The notes under the pieces: model-generated
Databases searched by the model: none
What the model was told of the DNA's origin: nothing
The model's input: only the letters and a program-made list of their open reading frames with translations
Assembly: GCF_031127875.1 (NCBI RefSeq)
Contig: NZ_JARXIA010000005.1
Location: forward strand, 1-64,000
DNA from: Pelagicoccus sp. SDUM812005
GTDB lineage: Bacteria > Verrucomicrobiota > Verrucomicrobiia > Opitutales > Opitutaceae
Length of the DNA: 64,000 bases
Direction: 5' to 3'
In this document: piece by piece, positions 1 through 8,481 of the stretch
Numbering within the stretch: position 1 is the stretch's first letter
Layout of the letters: each line of letters opens with the position of its first letter
Translations under genes and position numbers: made by a program

Positions 1-85
1 CCAAAAACGCTCGAAATCAGCTCGAAGCGTCGAAACGAAGAAGCAGCCAGGGATGCTCTCTTTCAAAACGACTGCCGTGAATTAT

Positions 86-1270
86 TCAGGCTAGGCCGGA
101 CTTGCCCACGATCGGGCTGCGATCCGATATATCGATGTGGGAGCCGAGCAGGCTGGAAAGCCGCCCCGACTTGTCCGGAAAAATCTCCGCCCGGCATATC
201 ATCCAACGATAGCCGCCATCCTTGTGCTTCATGCGATACTTCAGCTCGATCTCCGAAATCTCGCCTCGCAAGGCTTGCCCGAAAACCTCCTCCACCTCCG
301 CGGCATCCTCCGAGAACAAGTGCGACTTGAAGGCCTCCAACGTATTCGGAAATTCGCTACCCGCATAACCCAGCTGCTTCTTCCACCGTTCGCTGAAATG
401 CAGTTGGTTGCTGCGCAAGTCCCACGACCAAAGCCCGATGTTAGAAGCTTTGAGCGTGAGATCCAAGCGCCGCTGGCTAGCCTTGTAAGCTTCTTCCGCT
501 CGCTTGCGCTTCGAAATGTTTCGCAAGGTGATCAGAGAACAATCACGCCCCTTCCACTCTACAGCGACGGAGCGCAACTCCGCATTCGGCACCGCAGAGC
601 TATCAGTTTGAATTTCAAGCTCAACCGAATCCGCCTCCAGAACCGCATAGTCAAACAACTCGCGCACCGTGTCGTCCATCCCCTCGGGAAACCACGCTTC
701 CGCAACCTTGTTGTTGAACAAGAGCTCCCCATCCGGTCTGGCTACCAGAAAAAGGGCGACATCCAAGCAGTGCAGCAATCCCCTGAAAATCCCCTTCCCT
801 TCGGCCGAAGTGCTCTGCTGCACGTTCTTGAGCTCGCTCAAAAGTTCGCGACGCTCGAAGGCGTGCTGCACCGCCTCGATCAGACGATCCTGATTTAGGT
901 CCTTGTAGAAGAGGTAATCGTCCGCCGAGGAATCCGGCGTATCCAAAATCACCGACTTTTCCTCGTCCTCCAGCAAGCAAAGCACCAAGGGTTCGTATTC
1001 GCTTTTTCGATATCTCGCCAAAACGTCGACATGAGGCAACTCGTCCATAATACCTTTCGATATGACAAGATCGATCTTTGCGTTAATCAAGGTACGCTTT
1101 GCGTCTCGCAAACTTTCCGCATGATAGCACAAGAAGTCGTAACGATCGGACTTCTTGAGAGATTCGAGTATCTGCTCCGCTCTCTGGAGGTCAGACTCAA
1201 CTACCAAACTGGTAATCGACGATATTGGCATTCGGGGAAAAGGATGGAGGAAGGAAAAACGCGACACCAT
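86..1270 (-). CDS. Pseudo-receiver / double PAS sensory protein
   Basis: A cytoplasmic signalling protein of about 394 residues with no membrane segment. Residues about 20-140 look like a response-regulator receiver fold, but the strand that normally ends in the phospho-accepting Asp reads DLVISKG, so the acceptor seems to be missing. Two PAS regions follow (about 163-255 and 266-385), the second ending in a typical PAC segment (YRMKHKDGG followed by a GSHIDISD-like end). No kinase, GGDEF, EAL or HTH output follows, so it probably works as a sensor or adaptor for a partner elsewhere. The start is uncertain: TTG 1273, ATG 1270 or ATG 1231, none with a clear ribosome binding site. Domain assignment is by eye; ligand and partner are unknown. 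Confidence 0.7.
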   Translation of the reverse strand: MVSRFSFLHPFPRMPISSITSLVVESDLQRAEQILESLKKSDRYDFLCYHAESLRDAKRTLINAKIDLVISKGIMDELPHVDVLARYRKSEYEPLVLCLLEDEEKSVILDTPDSSADDYLFYKDLNQDRLIEAVQHAFERRELLSELKNVQQSTSAEGKGIFRGLLHCLDVALFLVARPDGELLFNNKVAEAWFPEGMDDTVRELFDYAVLEADSVELEIQTDSSAVPNAELRSVAVEWKGRDCSLITLRNISKRKRAEEAYKASQRRLDLTLKASNIGLWSWDLRSNQLHFSERWKKQLGYAGSEFPNTLEAFKSHLFSEDAAEVEEVFGQALRGEISEIELKYRMKHKDGGYRWMICRAEIFPDKSGRLSSLLGSHIDISDRSPIVGKSGLA

Positions 1271-1432
1271 CAAGTGAACAAGCAGACCGCAAGCCGAACC
1301 ATGCTAACTAGTATACATACCTAGTGTAAAATTTACCGCTTGGTTAAATCAATAGTGAGAGCGGAGCTCTAGCCGCGTCAAATTTGACTTGATCCGCTCA
1401 AGCTACCATAAAACGAGGGAATTCCCCGAGCC

Positions 1433-2638
1433 TTGTTCATGTCCCCTAAACCATCGATACCCCACCTGATCCCTAACGAAGGAATCTGGGCCGGACGCGT
1501 CTGGCTTCCTGCCTCGAGCGCACCCAACGGATTGGCCGGACCCCGCGTCGTCGGGGCGATAGACGGCCGCGTTTTCGACTTGAGCAGACGCTTCCAGACC
1601 TTTTCCGACCTCGTTAATTGCGGAGCGCCCGCTAAAGAGATCCCCCAATGCCTCGGCTCGGAAATCGCTTCCGTAGAAGAGCTGCAGGAGAACAGCGTCT
1701 ACACGAACCGGGCCGCCACGCTCGCGCAAGAGACGAGGCCTTGCCTGCTCGCTCCCAACGATATCCTCGCTACCAAAGCTTGCGGAGTCACCTTCATCCG
1801 AAGCCTCCTCGAACGCGTTATCGAGGAAAAAGCCAAAGGCGACCCGCAAGCCGCCTCCCAAGTCCGTCAGGCAATACTGGATACGCTCGGAAACGACCTT
1901 TCTAAAGTGAAGCCCGGCTCCGAAGAAACAGTCGCCCTAAAAGCGAAACTCATCGAACAAGGAATCTGGTCCCAATACTTGGAAGTGGGAATCGGGCCCG
2001 ACGCCGAAGTATTCACCAAAGCTCAGCCGATGGCCTCCGTAGGCTACGGCGTCCAGATCGGCATCCATCCGAAATCGAAATGGAACAACCCAGAGCCCGA
2101 GATCGTGCTAGCCGTATCCAACAAAGGGAACATCCAAGGAGCCACCCTAGGAAACGACGTGAACCTGCGCGACTTCGAAGGACGCAGCGCCCTCCTCCTC
2201 GGCGAAGCCAAAGACCAAAACGGGTCCTGCTCGATCGGTCCTTTCGTCCGCCTCTTCGACGAAAGCTTTTGCCTGGACGACGTGAAGACGTGCGAGATCG
2301 GCCTCGAAATATCAGGGGAAGACGGCTTCCACACCAGCGGAAGCAACAAGATGATAGAGATCAGTCGCAGTCCGGAAGAGCTCGTGCGTCAAGCCATCGG
2401 AGACAACCACCAATACCCGGACGGCTTCATGCTCTTCCTCGGAACCATGTTCGCGCCCACCGAAGATCGCGACCGAGCGGACGAAGGCTTCACCCACCAC
2501 ATCGGCGATCGGGTTACCATCTCCAGCCCCAAGCTCGGACAGCTTACCAATTGGGTCGCCCACACCAACGCCATCCCTCGCTGGGAATTCGGCATACGAG
2601 ACCTCATCGACTACCTCCAGAGGTCCCGCGTCACCTAA
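1433..2638 (+). CDS. Fumarylacetoacetate hydrolase (FAH) family protein
   Basis: A soluble protein of about 400 residues. Its C-terminal half has the FAH-fold signature: a PEPEIVLAV segment carrying metal-binding acidic residues, then GNDVNLRDFEGRS. Family members are Mg- or Mn-dependent hydrolases, decarboxylases or dehydratases of 2-keto acids. The size and the extended N-terminal half resemble the group that includes 2-keto-3-deoxy sugar acid dehydratases, so a sugar-acid role is possible but not shown. The start is TTG 1433, 12 nt after an AGGGA motif, or ATG 1439 two codons later. It is convergent with the UDP-sugar pyrophosphorylase gene, with a hairpin between them. No pathway neighbours are visible. 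Confidence 0.8.
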   Translation: MFMSPKPSIPHLIPNEGIWAGRVWLPASSAPNGLAGPRVVGAIDGRVFDLSRRFQTFSDLVNCGAPAKEIPQCLGSEIASVEELQENSVYTNRAATLAQETRPCLLAPNDILATKACGVTFIRSLLERVIEEKAKGDPQAASQVRQAILDTLGNDLSKVKPGSEETVALKAKLIEQGIWSQYLEVGIGPDAEVFTKAQPMASVGYGVQIGIHPKSKWNNPEPEIVLAVSNKGNIQGATLGNDVNLRDFEGRSALLLGEAKDQNGSCSIGPFVRLFDESFCLDDVKTCEIGLEISGEDGFHTSGSNKMIEISRSPEELVRQAIGDNHQYPDGFMLFLGTMFAPTEDRDRADEGFTHHIGDRVTISSPKLGQLTNWVAHTNAIPRWEFGIRDLIDYLQRSRVT

Positions 2639-2693
2639 AATCGGATACAATCCAATCGATACAAGTCCTACCTCGGGCGCTTAGCTATGGACG

Positions 2694-2726
2694 AAAAAAG
2701 AGAGGCAGGATCGCTCCCGCCTCTCT
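2694..2726 (-). terminator. Rho-independent terminator of the UDP-sugar pyrophosphorylase gene
   Basis: Eight-base arms AGAGAGGC (2699-2706) and GCCTCTCT (2719-2726) enclose a 12-nt loop. On the minus strand the hairpin is followed by a run of six T (complement of 2694-2699). It lies just after the stop of the minus-strand gene and between two convergent genes. On the plus strand it has no T run. Confidence 0.75.
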
Positions 2727-2754
2727 TCTAAAAAAAGTCGATACGACCGGCTCG

Positions 2755-4161
2755 CTAGCCGATGTAGATTTCGTTCGAAAAATCGAGCTCCTGAGGATTG
2801 CGCTTCCAAGCCTCGACGAACGCATCCTTCGTATCCGCATAAAGCGCCGACACTTCGATCGCCTGGTCGTAATCGGCAGGAATCTCGATCCCAGCCGCCG
2901 CGAACCACTCGCGGAAGAGCTTGATCTGATCCGCCTTGCAGCTTTCCGGGGAATCAACGCCTTCCGCATTCTTCACCGGGCTGAAGTCGTTCAGGCGCGT
3001 CGTCTCGATCACGATTGGGTTCTTCGCGAACGGGATGGAATCGAAGACGAACATCTCGAACTTGATACCGTTGGGCGTATCCGGATTTTGGACTTCGCCC
3101 GCTTCGTCCACGAAGGGAATCTTCTTGTCCGCGCGGTGGAAGGGCAAGGAGACGGAGCTGCCGGGAGCGACCAGCGAGCGCGCGAAGCTGACGTCGATCA
3201 CATGGATCGCGATGCTTCCCGCTCGGAAGGAAAGCTGACCGTCCGCATCGCGACGGGCACACAGCTCGTCGGGCATATCGCTGTATTCGACTACCTGGCT
3301 CACTCCGTCGAGAACGCAAAAATGGCCGAGCTTTTCCTTTTCGTAGGCCTTCGGCAGCATCTTGCTCGATAGCGTTGAGCCCGACTTCAGGTGAAAGCCG
3401 ATGAAGTAAGGATCCGCCGGCTGCACCAAAGGATTGTCTACCTGGAAGTAGCTCAAGATCTCGATCCCATCCTTAGCCATCGCTTCGAAGGACCCGCTCC
3501 GATCGAGGGCGCGCAAAGCGCCGCCATGCCCGTCCGGGCTCATCGCGATGCTGGACTTGGACTCGAGGATGATCTTGCCCTCCTTGTCCACCGCAGGCAT
3601 GCGGCCTTGGCGGAAGAAGATGACCGATCCGTCCGCTAAACCAAAATTCTTGTGCTCCTCGAAGAACGCGACCGTGGCGGCATGGTTGATGTCGCTGGTC
3701 ATGATGAACCAAGGCAATTTGCATCCGTAACGAACTCGAGCCGCTTGGATCTTCTCCGCAAAAACTTGGAAAAGCGTCTTCTGCTTAACGGGAGTCACCG
3801 GGTACGTGCCTTTCGGACCATTGTAGCCGAGACGCGTGCCCTGGCCGCCCGCTACGGTGAAGGCTGCCACCTTGCCCGACTTCAGGGCTTCCTCGCCCAG
3901 AGCCTTGGCTTCCTGCCATTCCGGATCCGTATCCACATTTTCAGGAATCGAAATGTAGGGAGCCGGTTCCAGGGCGCTGAAGTCCACGCTCCCATGCTCG
4001 CTATCGCCCTTTACGAGAGTGGCGACAAGTTTATCGAGTTCATCGAGGTCGATCTCGTCGGCTTGCGATTTCAAGTTCGCTCGCTCCTCATCACTCAGTT
4101 CATCCCAAAAGCGGAATACTTGCTCCTGTCCACGGGATTCGAAAAGCTGTTTTTTTTCCAT
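2755..4161 (-). CDS. UDPGP-family UTP--sugar-1-phosphate uridylyltransferase (eukaryotic UAP1 type)
   Basis: About 468 residues. It has the type-1 UDPGP nucleotide-binding motif GGQGTRLG (about 105-112) followed by the lysine-containing GPKGTYPV, then SDINH and the long C-terminal part typical of UDP-N-acetylhexosamine pyrophosphorylases. It should make a UDP-sugar (UDP-GlcNAc or UDP-Glc) from UTP and a sugar 1-phosphate for cell-envelope or polysaccharide synthesis; the substrate cannot be fixed by eye. This family is common in eukaryotes and in the Planctomycetes-Verrucomicrobia group, unlike the shorter GalU/GlmU enzymes. I chose ATG 4161, preceded by AGAGAAAT, over upstream starts at 4230 and 4185 that add a cysteine-rich tail unlike the family. 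It follows the FtsB-like gene on the same strand. Confidence 0.88.
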   Translation of the reverse strand: MEKKQLFESRGQEQVFRFWDELSDEERANLKSQADEIDLDELDKLVATLVKGDSEHGSVDFSALEPAPYISIPENVDTDPEWQEAKALGEEALKSGKVAAFTVAGGQGTRLGYNGPKGTYPVTPVKQKTLFQVFAEKIQAARVRYGCKLPWFIMTSDINHAATVAFFEEHKNFGLADGSVIFFRQGRMPAVDKEGKIILESKSSIAMSPDGHGGALRALDRSGSFEAMAKDGIEILSYFQVDNPLVQPADPYFIGFHLKSGSTLSSKMLPKAYEKEKLGHFCVLDGVSQVVEYSDMPDELCARRDADGQLSFRAGSIAIHVIDVSFARSLVAPGSSVSLPFHRADKKIPFVDEAGEVQNPDTPNGIKFEMFVFDSIPFAKNPIVIETTRLNDFSPVKNAEGVDSPESCKADQIKLFREWFAAAGIEIPADYDQAIEVSALYADTKDAFVEAWKRNPQELDFSNEIYIG

Positions 4162-4258
4162 ATTTCTCTGCGAATGAGGCAGCATACCTCGCAATAGCGG
4201 ACAAAGATGGCAACAAACTTCTCCGCGCAAAGCCGCGCCAAGCTCGAAAAGACGCGAT

Positions 4259-4540
4259 CTATCGCTCGAAACGGAAAATCAGCTCACCTTCCTTCGCGTA
4301 GTTGAGCTTAGTACGGATCACCGATTCGATGTATTCAGGATTTCCCTGCAGGTTCTCGAGCTGAGCCTCTCGCTTGCTCGATTCTTCGACCAACGCGTCA
4401 TGACGCTTAGAGAGCACCATTTTCTCCGCCCGCAGCTTATCGAGGTGTTGATAATCTCGATACAGGAACGCAGCCGCGAAAACACCCGCCCCAATAAAGA
4501 GTACAGCAAAGAACATGTTGGTGAATCGTCGGGCAGTCAT
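4259..4540 (-). CDS. FtsB/DivIC-like septum formation initiator
   Basis: A small bitopic membrane protein of about 93 residues. A short basic cytoplasmic N-terminus is followed by one membrane span (about 7-25) and a periplasmic coiled coil (about 29-60) rich in Leu, Lys and Glu. It ends with the segment NPEYIESVIRTKLNYAKEGE, typical of FtsB/DivIC proteins, which join FtsL and FtsQ in the divisome. ATG 4540 gives the usual short N-terminus; the longer start at 4576 adds 12 residues of no obvious role. It is divergent from the ExeA-like ATPase gene and upstream of the UDP-sugar pyrophosphorylase gene. Confidence 0.82.
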   Translation of the reverse strand: MTARRFTNMFFAVLFIGAGVFAAAFLYRDYQHLDKLRAEKMVLSKRHDALVEESSKREAQLENLQGNPEYIESVIRTKLNYAKEGELIFRFER

Positions 4541-4630
4541 GCAAGTAAGATGCAACAACAAGATGCAGCTCTCCAATTATTGCAAAAAAATAATTGTAAG
4601 GCCCCAGCAATTCGCGGACATTTCGCCCCA

Positions 4631-5452
4631 ATGTACCAAAGTTTCTACGGTCTCAGGGAGATGCCGTTCAACATTACTCCCGATCCTAACTTTCTGTACC
4701 TAAGCCCGACTCACCAAGAAGCGCTGCAACACCTCAAGTACGGTGTCGCCGAAAAGAAAGGCTTCATTGTCCTGACCGGAGAGGTTGGCTGCGGCAAGAC
4801 CACCCTCTGCCGCCACTTCATCAACGAGATCGACGAAGAGAAGTACGAGATCGCCCTGATCCTCAATCCGCGCATCACCGAAACCCAGCTTCTCAAGACC
4901 ATCCTCACCGAACTGGGAGCCACCGGCAGCATGAGCCGCAGCCGCGGCGGCCTCGTCCAGCAAGTCAACGACCTGCTGCTGGAGAAGATCCAAGCGGGCA
5001 AGGACATCCTCCTCATCATCGACGAGGCCCAAAACCTCACGTTCGAACTGCTCGAGCAGCTACGGCTCCTCTCCAACCTCGAGACCGACAAGCAAAAGCT
5101 CCTGCAGATCATCCTCATGGGGCAACCGGAGTTTAAGGAGATCCTCGCCGAGGAACGACTCCGCCAGCTACGCCAACGCATTCTCGTCCACACCGAGCTG
5201 CGACCGCTCAACCGCCTGCAGATCGAGCAGTACATCCACCACCGCATCGCGATGGCAGGTGGCCAAGGCATCCCCTTCTTCACGAGCTGGGCCGTGCGCT
5301 GGATCAGTTGGAAATCCCGGGGAATTCCCAGAATCGTGAACAACATCTGCGACAAGTCCCTCCTCTCTTCTTATATTAGAAGCAGCGAGGTGGTCACCTG
5401 GAAGGACGTACGCGCCGCCCTCAAGGAAATCAAGACCCTCGATTTCAAGTAA
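4631..5452 (+). CDS. ExeA/GspA-like secretion AAA ATPase
   Basis: 273 residues, AAA+ fold. It starts with the family N-terminus MYQSFYGLREMPF, then Walker A GEVGCGKTT (50-58), Walker B LLIIDEAQN (Asp131, Glu132) and a sensor region. GspA/ExeA proteins work with GspB to help insert or assemble the secretin through peptidoglycan; related ATPases serve exopolysaccharide and exosortase loci. I chose ATG 4631 because homologues begin there. Upstream in-frame codons overlap the divergent FtsB gene. The next gene is a GspB-like membrane protein, which supports the pairing. There is no C-terminal peptidoglycan-binding domain, so it is the short form. Confidence 0.85.
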   Translation: MYQSFYGLREMPFNITPDPNFLYLSPTHQEALQHLKYGVAEKKGFIVLTGEVGCGKTTLCRHFINEIDEEKYEIALILNPRITETQLLKTILTELGATGSMSRSRGGLVQQVNDLLLEKIQAGKDILLIIDEAQNLTFELLEQLRLLSNLETDKQKLLQIILMGQPEFKEILAEERLRQLRQRILVHTELRPLNRLQIEQYIHHRIAMAGGQGIPFFTSWAVRWISWKSRGIPRIVNNICDKSLLSSYIRSSEVVTWKDVRAALKEIKTLDFK

Positions 5453-5592
5453 GCGGCCCCGGCTCGCACCTCGCCCTGAGAGGCCTTCTGTCGAAGGAAC
5501 CCGACTCGCTCGCTAAATAAAGGCCGCTCAAAGCCGTTTCATAGCTAGTGCCAGCTTCCAAGCTGTCCACGCAACCAGCTAAGAAAACGGAA

Positions 5593-6264
5593 ATGAGCCT
5601 CATCAACCAAGCCCTCAAGCTCGAGCAGCAAAAACGCCACACCGAAACCACGCCAGTCGCCCCGATGGTGACTCGCATGGCCCAGCGCCGCTCCCGCGAC
5701 AAGATGCCCCTGCTCCTCTTCGGATTCACCGGCATGGGCATGCTGCTCGCCGCCTCCGTCACCGCTATTTTTTACTTCGGCTCCGAATTCCTCGAATCCG
5801 ACAAGGCTCTCGCCACCACGACGCTTCCCCCTGCCGCCTCCAGCGAAGCCCCTCAAGACGCAAGCTCCCCGGCAGCGCCCGCAGACGCCGAACCGCAAAT
5901 CGAGGAACTGCTCGGCCAACTTTCCCCCGACCAGCTCTCCACCGTGCAGCAAATGCTGCTCGAGCGCGACTCGGAGCAGCCTGACGGCGAAGCCGTAGCC
6001 ACCAACGAAACGGCGCCAGCCGACCAGAGCGAATCCCCCTCCCACAGCCTTTCCGACCTTTCCCGCCTGCAGGCTATCGTAGACTCCTACTCCGTCCAAG
6101 GCATCCGGAAAGCCGGCGCCGAAACGCGCGTTTTCCTCAACGGCAGGATCCGCAAGATCGGCGACGTTATCGACATCGAAAACAGGCTGCAGCTCATCGG
6201 CTTTACCGAAACTGCCCTCATTTTTCGGGATTCGAGCGGCCAGCGCTTCGAAAAAGCCCTCTAA
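5593..6264 (+). CDS. GspB-like general secretion pathway protein
   Basis: About 223 residues starting MSLINQALKLEQQKR, a close match to the usual GspB-type N-terminus. A basic linker leads to one membrane span (about 38-63), an Ala/Pro/Glu-rich low-complexity stretch, and a compact C-terminal domain (about 168-223) of GspB/PilP type with alternating short strands. It probably sits in the inner membrane with the periplasmic domain contacting the secretin or peptidoglycan, as a partner of the ATPase encoded 140 bp upstream. ATG 5593 is preferred over 5548 because of the conserved N-terminus. Confidence 0.75.
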   Translation: MSLINQALKLEQQKRHTETTPVAPMVTRMAQRRSRDKMPLLLFGFTGMGMLLAASVTAIFYFGSEFLESDKALATTTLPPAASSEAPQDASSPAAPADAEPQIEELLGQLSPDQLSTVQQMLLERDSEQPDGEAVATNETAPADQSESPSHSLSDLSRLQAIVDSYSVQGIRKAGAETRVFLNGRIRKIGDVIDIENRLQLIGFTETALIFRDSSGQRFEKAL

Positions 6265-6350
6265 ATAGGCCCCCCTTCGCCCCCTAGTCGCCCCTTCCCG
6301 CCACCCTAAAGCCCGCTCCGAGCGAGGCTTGACGGCAAATCGCCGCCCAA

Positions 6351-6378
6351 TTCCTAGGGACAACCCTACCCTTAGGAA
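6351..6378. promoter_or_regulatory. Inverted repeat upstream of the sugar transferase gene
   Basis: Arms TTCCTAGGG (6351-6359) and CCTTAGGAA (6370-6378) can pair over about nine bases with one G-T wobble. A TTGACG box lies at 6329-6334. No convincing -10 element is placed correctly and no T run follows, so this could be an operator or leader hairpin. Function is unproven. Confidence 0.3.
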
Positions 6379-6521
6379 ATCGCTGCCGCCTCAGGCATCA
6401 GGCAAAAGCTGAGACAGCGCTAAGGTACCCCATGCTCGCATAAGTAGCGCAACCATTTCCGATTGCGCTTGTACCTATTCCAAGCGACTCTCATTACGTC
6501 TTTTTTACGCTTGATCCTCCG

Positions 6522-7928
6522 ATGCTAAAAAACCGCCAAGAAGGAATCCTCAATCTGCATGGCCTGTGGCAGGCAGCTTGCCTCCTCATACTCTTTCTCG
6601 TCATTCGCCATGCTTTCGAATTCTTCGGGTACCGGCTTAAGGTCGAGTACCTGAACCTCTACATGGCCGGCGTGGCCATTGGCTCGTTCGCGAACCTGCG
6701 CGTGCTCAAGAGATACGCTGAGCACTTCGTTAACCTCGGCTGGTACAGGACCTTCCGCCTGACATTCCAGCAGTTGCTCCGCATCATGCTGCTGCAGCTG
6801 GCCGTGGTCTTCGCCGTCAAGGACTCCGAAATCAGCCGCCTCTTCCTCACCAGCTACTTCGCCGCGGCCTTCGGCCTCTTGTTCGTGATGAACAAGATCC
6901 TTCCCAAGCACCTCTGCCGGCTCAGCTTCAAAACCCAGGTCATCCCGACTCTCATCGTCGGCTCCACCGAGTCGCTCTCCAGCTTGGAGGAGTGGATCAA
7001 CAACAAGGCCAGCTACGGCATCGAGATCGTCGGCTACACGGGCGAAGAGGCGTGTCCGCCCAGCCACGAGCAACCTATTCCCTGCCTCGGCACTATCGAC
7101 GACCTGAAGCGAAACATCGAGACCCACCAGATCTCCCAAGTCGTCATCATCGACAAGGCGCTCTCGCCGGAAGGCTCCAAACGGGCCATGGCCCTCGCCC
7201 AAAAAGCGGGTTGCCGCGTCCGCATCTACAACAATTGGCAAGCCGACTTCCAACAGCGCATCATGGTCGAGCACGAGGGAAACTACACCTTTCTCACCTA
7301 CGAGGACGAACCGCTGGAGAATCCCATCAACCGCATGATCAAGCGCAGCTTCGACGTCGCCGTCTCCCTGCCGATCGTCGCCTTCGTCCTTCCGCCGCTC
7401 ACCCTTTTCGTCTGGGCCTTCCAGCGCAAGCAGTCCCCGGGGCCGATCTTCTACGCCCAGCCGCGCACCGGCATGACCAAGCGGACCTTCCACATCATCA
7501 AGTACCGCACCATGCACGTCTCGGACGCGAACGCCAAAAACGTGGCCAAGCAAGCGACCAAGGGCGACTCCCGCATCTACGCATTCGGCGCTTTCCTGCG
7601 AAAGACCAGCCTGGACGAGCTGCCTCAGTTCATAAACGTCCTGCTGGGCGAAATGAGCGTATCCGGTCCACGCCCCCACCTCATCGACCACGACCGCGAA
7701 TTCTCCGAAAAGCTACAGGTCTACTACACCCGCCACTTCGTTAAGCCAGGCATCACCGGACTCGCCCAATCCCTCGGCCTACGCGGCGAAATCAACGAGC
7801 CCGAGCACCTGACCAAGCGCATCGCCTACGATATCACCTATATCAACACCTGGTCCTTCTGGCTCGACCTGAAGATCATGCTTCGCACCGCCAAAGCCGT
7901 AATCTTCCCGCCCAAGAGCGCCTACTAG
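6522..7928 (+). CDS. Polyprenyl-phosphate sugar-1-phosphate transferase (exopolysaccharide priming enzyme)
   Basis: 468 residues of the WcaJ/WbaP-like polyisoprenyl-phosphate hexose-1-phosphate transferase type. The N-terminal part has about four hydrophobic spans, the middle is a Rossmann-like CoA-binding-type region (about 150-240), and the C-terminal catalytic domain starts with a further hydrophobic segment (KRSFDVAVSLP). That domain contains KYRTM, the RKTSLDELPQ motif and SGPRP, all conserved in this family. It should load the first sugar phosphate onto undecaprenyl phosphate at the inner membrane to start exopolysaccharide or O-antigen units. No glycosyltransferases or Wzx/Wzy/Wza genes lie nearby, so the rest of the pathway is elsewhere. 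Confidence 0.88.
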   Translation: MLKNRQEGILNLHGLWQAACLLILFLVIRHAFEFFGYRLKVEYLNLYMAGVAIGSFANLRVLKRYAEHFVNLGWYRTFRLTFQQLLRIMLLQLAVVFAVKDSEISRLFLTSYFAAAFGLLFVMNKILPKHLCRLSFKTQVIPTLIVGSTESLSSLEEWINNKASYGIEIVGYTGEEACPPSHEQPIPCLGTIDDLKRNIETHQISQVVIIDKALSPEGSKRAMALAQKAGCRVRIYNNWQADFQQRIMVEHEGNYTFLTYEDEPLENPINRMIKRSFDVAVSLPIVAFVLPPLTLFVWAFQRKQSPGPIFYAQPRTGMTKRTFHIIKYRTMHVSDANAKNVAKQATKGDSRIYAFGAFLRKTSLDELPQFINVLLGEMSVSGPRPHLIDHDREFSEKLQVYYTRHFVKPGITGLAQSLGLRGEINEPEHLTKRIAYDITYINTWSFWLDLKIMLRTAKAVIFPPKSAY

Positions 7929-7947
7929 GACGGCGGAAGAGATTGGA

Positions 7948-8472
7948 TTGCACCCGCCCCCAAAACAGGGCAAGCATTCCATCCCAGTGGACGAAGCCTC
8001 TATCGATAGCCCTCTGGGTGCCTGTCGGCTGATCGCAAGCCGAGACGGCCTGCTCAGCCTCTCTTTCCTCGACGAAGGGGAAAGAGCCCGAGAGCCTTCG
8101 CCCCGCTCCAGCAACCCGCACCTGTTGGCAGCCATCGAGCAGCTGGAAGCCTACTTCGCCGGCCAGTTGACACGCTTCAGCTGCCAGCTCGCCCCTCAAG
8201 GCACCGCCTTCCAGCGCCGCGTCTGGGAACGCCTCGCCGCCATCCCTTTCGGCGTCACCAAATCCTACGGACAAATCGCCGAGGAAATCGGGCAGCCGCT
8301 CGCTTCCCGCGCCGTTGGCGGAGCGAACAATAGAAACCCCATCCCCATCCTCATCCCCTGCCACCGAGTCATCGGCTCCAAAAACGCGCTGGTAGGATTT
8401 GGTTGCGGACTGTGGCGAAAACAATGGATGCTAGAACATGAAGGCATCGCCCTTCCCCTCGCCCGATCCTAG
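7948..8472 (+). CDS. ogt: Methylated-DNA--protein-cysteine S-methyltransferase
   Basis: About 174 residues with the C-terminal DNA-binding/active-site domain of O6-alkylguanine-DNA alkyltransferases. It has the Cys acceptor motif IPCHRVIG, the recognition-helix segment with RAVGGANNRNP, and the SYGQIAEEIG helix. It repairs O6-methylguanine by transferring the methyl group irreversibly to its own cysteine. The N-terminal domain is short, as in Ogt/MGT, and there is no Ada zinc domain. The predicted start is TTG 7948; an alternative GTG lies at 7987. It lies 20 nt after the sugar transferase gene and just before cardiolipin synthase, so co-transcription is possible. Confidence 0.88.
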   Translation: MHPPPKQGKHSIPVDEASIDSPLGACRLIASRDGLLSLSFLDEGERAREPSPRSSNPHLLAAIEQLEAYFAGQLTRFSCQLAPQGTAFQRRVWERLAAIPFGVTKSYGQIAEEIGQPLASRAVGGANNRNPIPILIPCHRVIGSKNALVGFGCGLWRKQWMLEHEGIALPLARS

Positions 8473-8481
8473 TTCGCAACC

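Noticed and set aside
2080-3372. Long plus-strand open frame of 430 codons
   Set aside because: Arg/Pro-rich translation lying across the FAH gene end and antisense to the UDP-sugar pyrophosphorylase; an artefact of high GC.
6525-7691. Minus-strand open frame of 388 codons
   Set aside because: Antisense to the sugar transferase, which has all family motifs.
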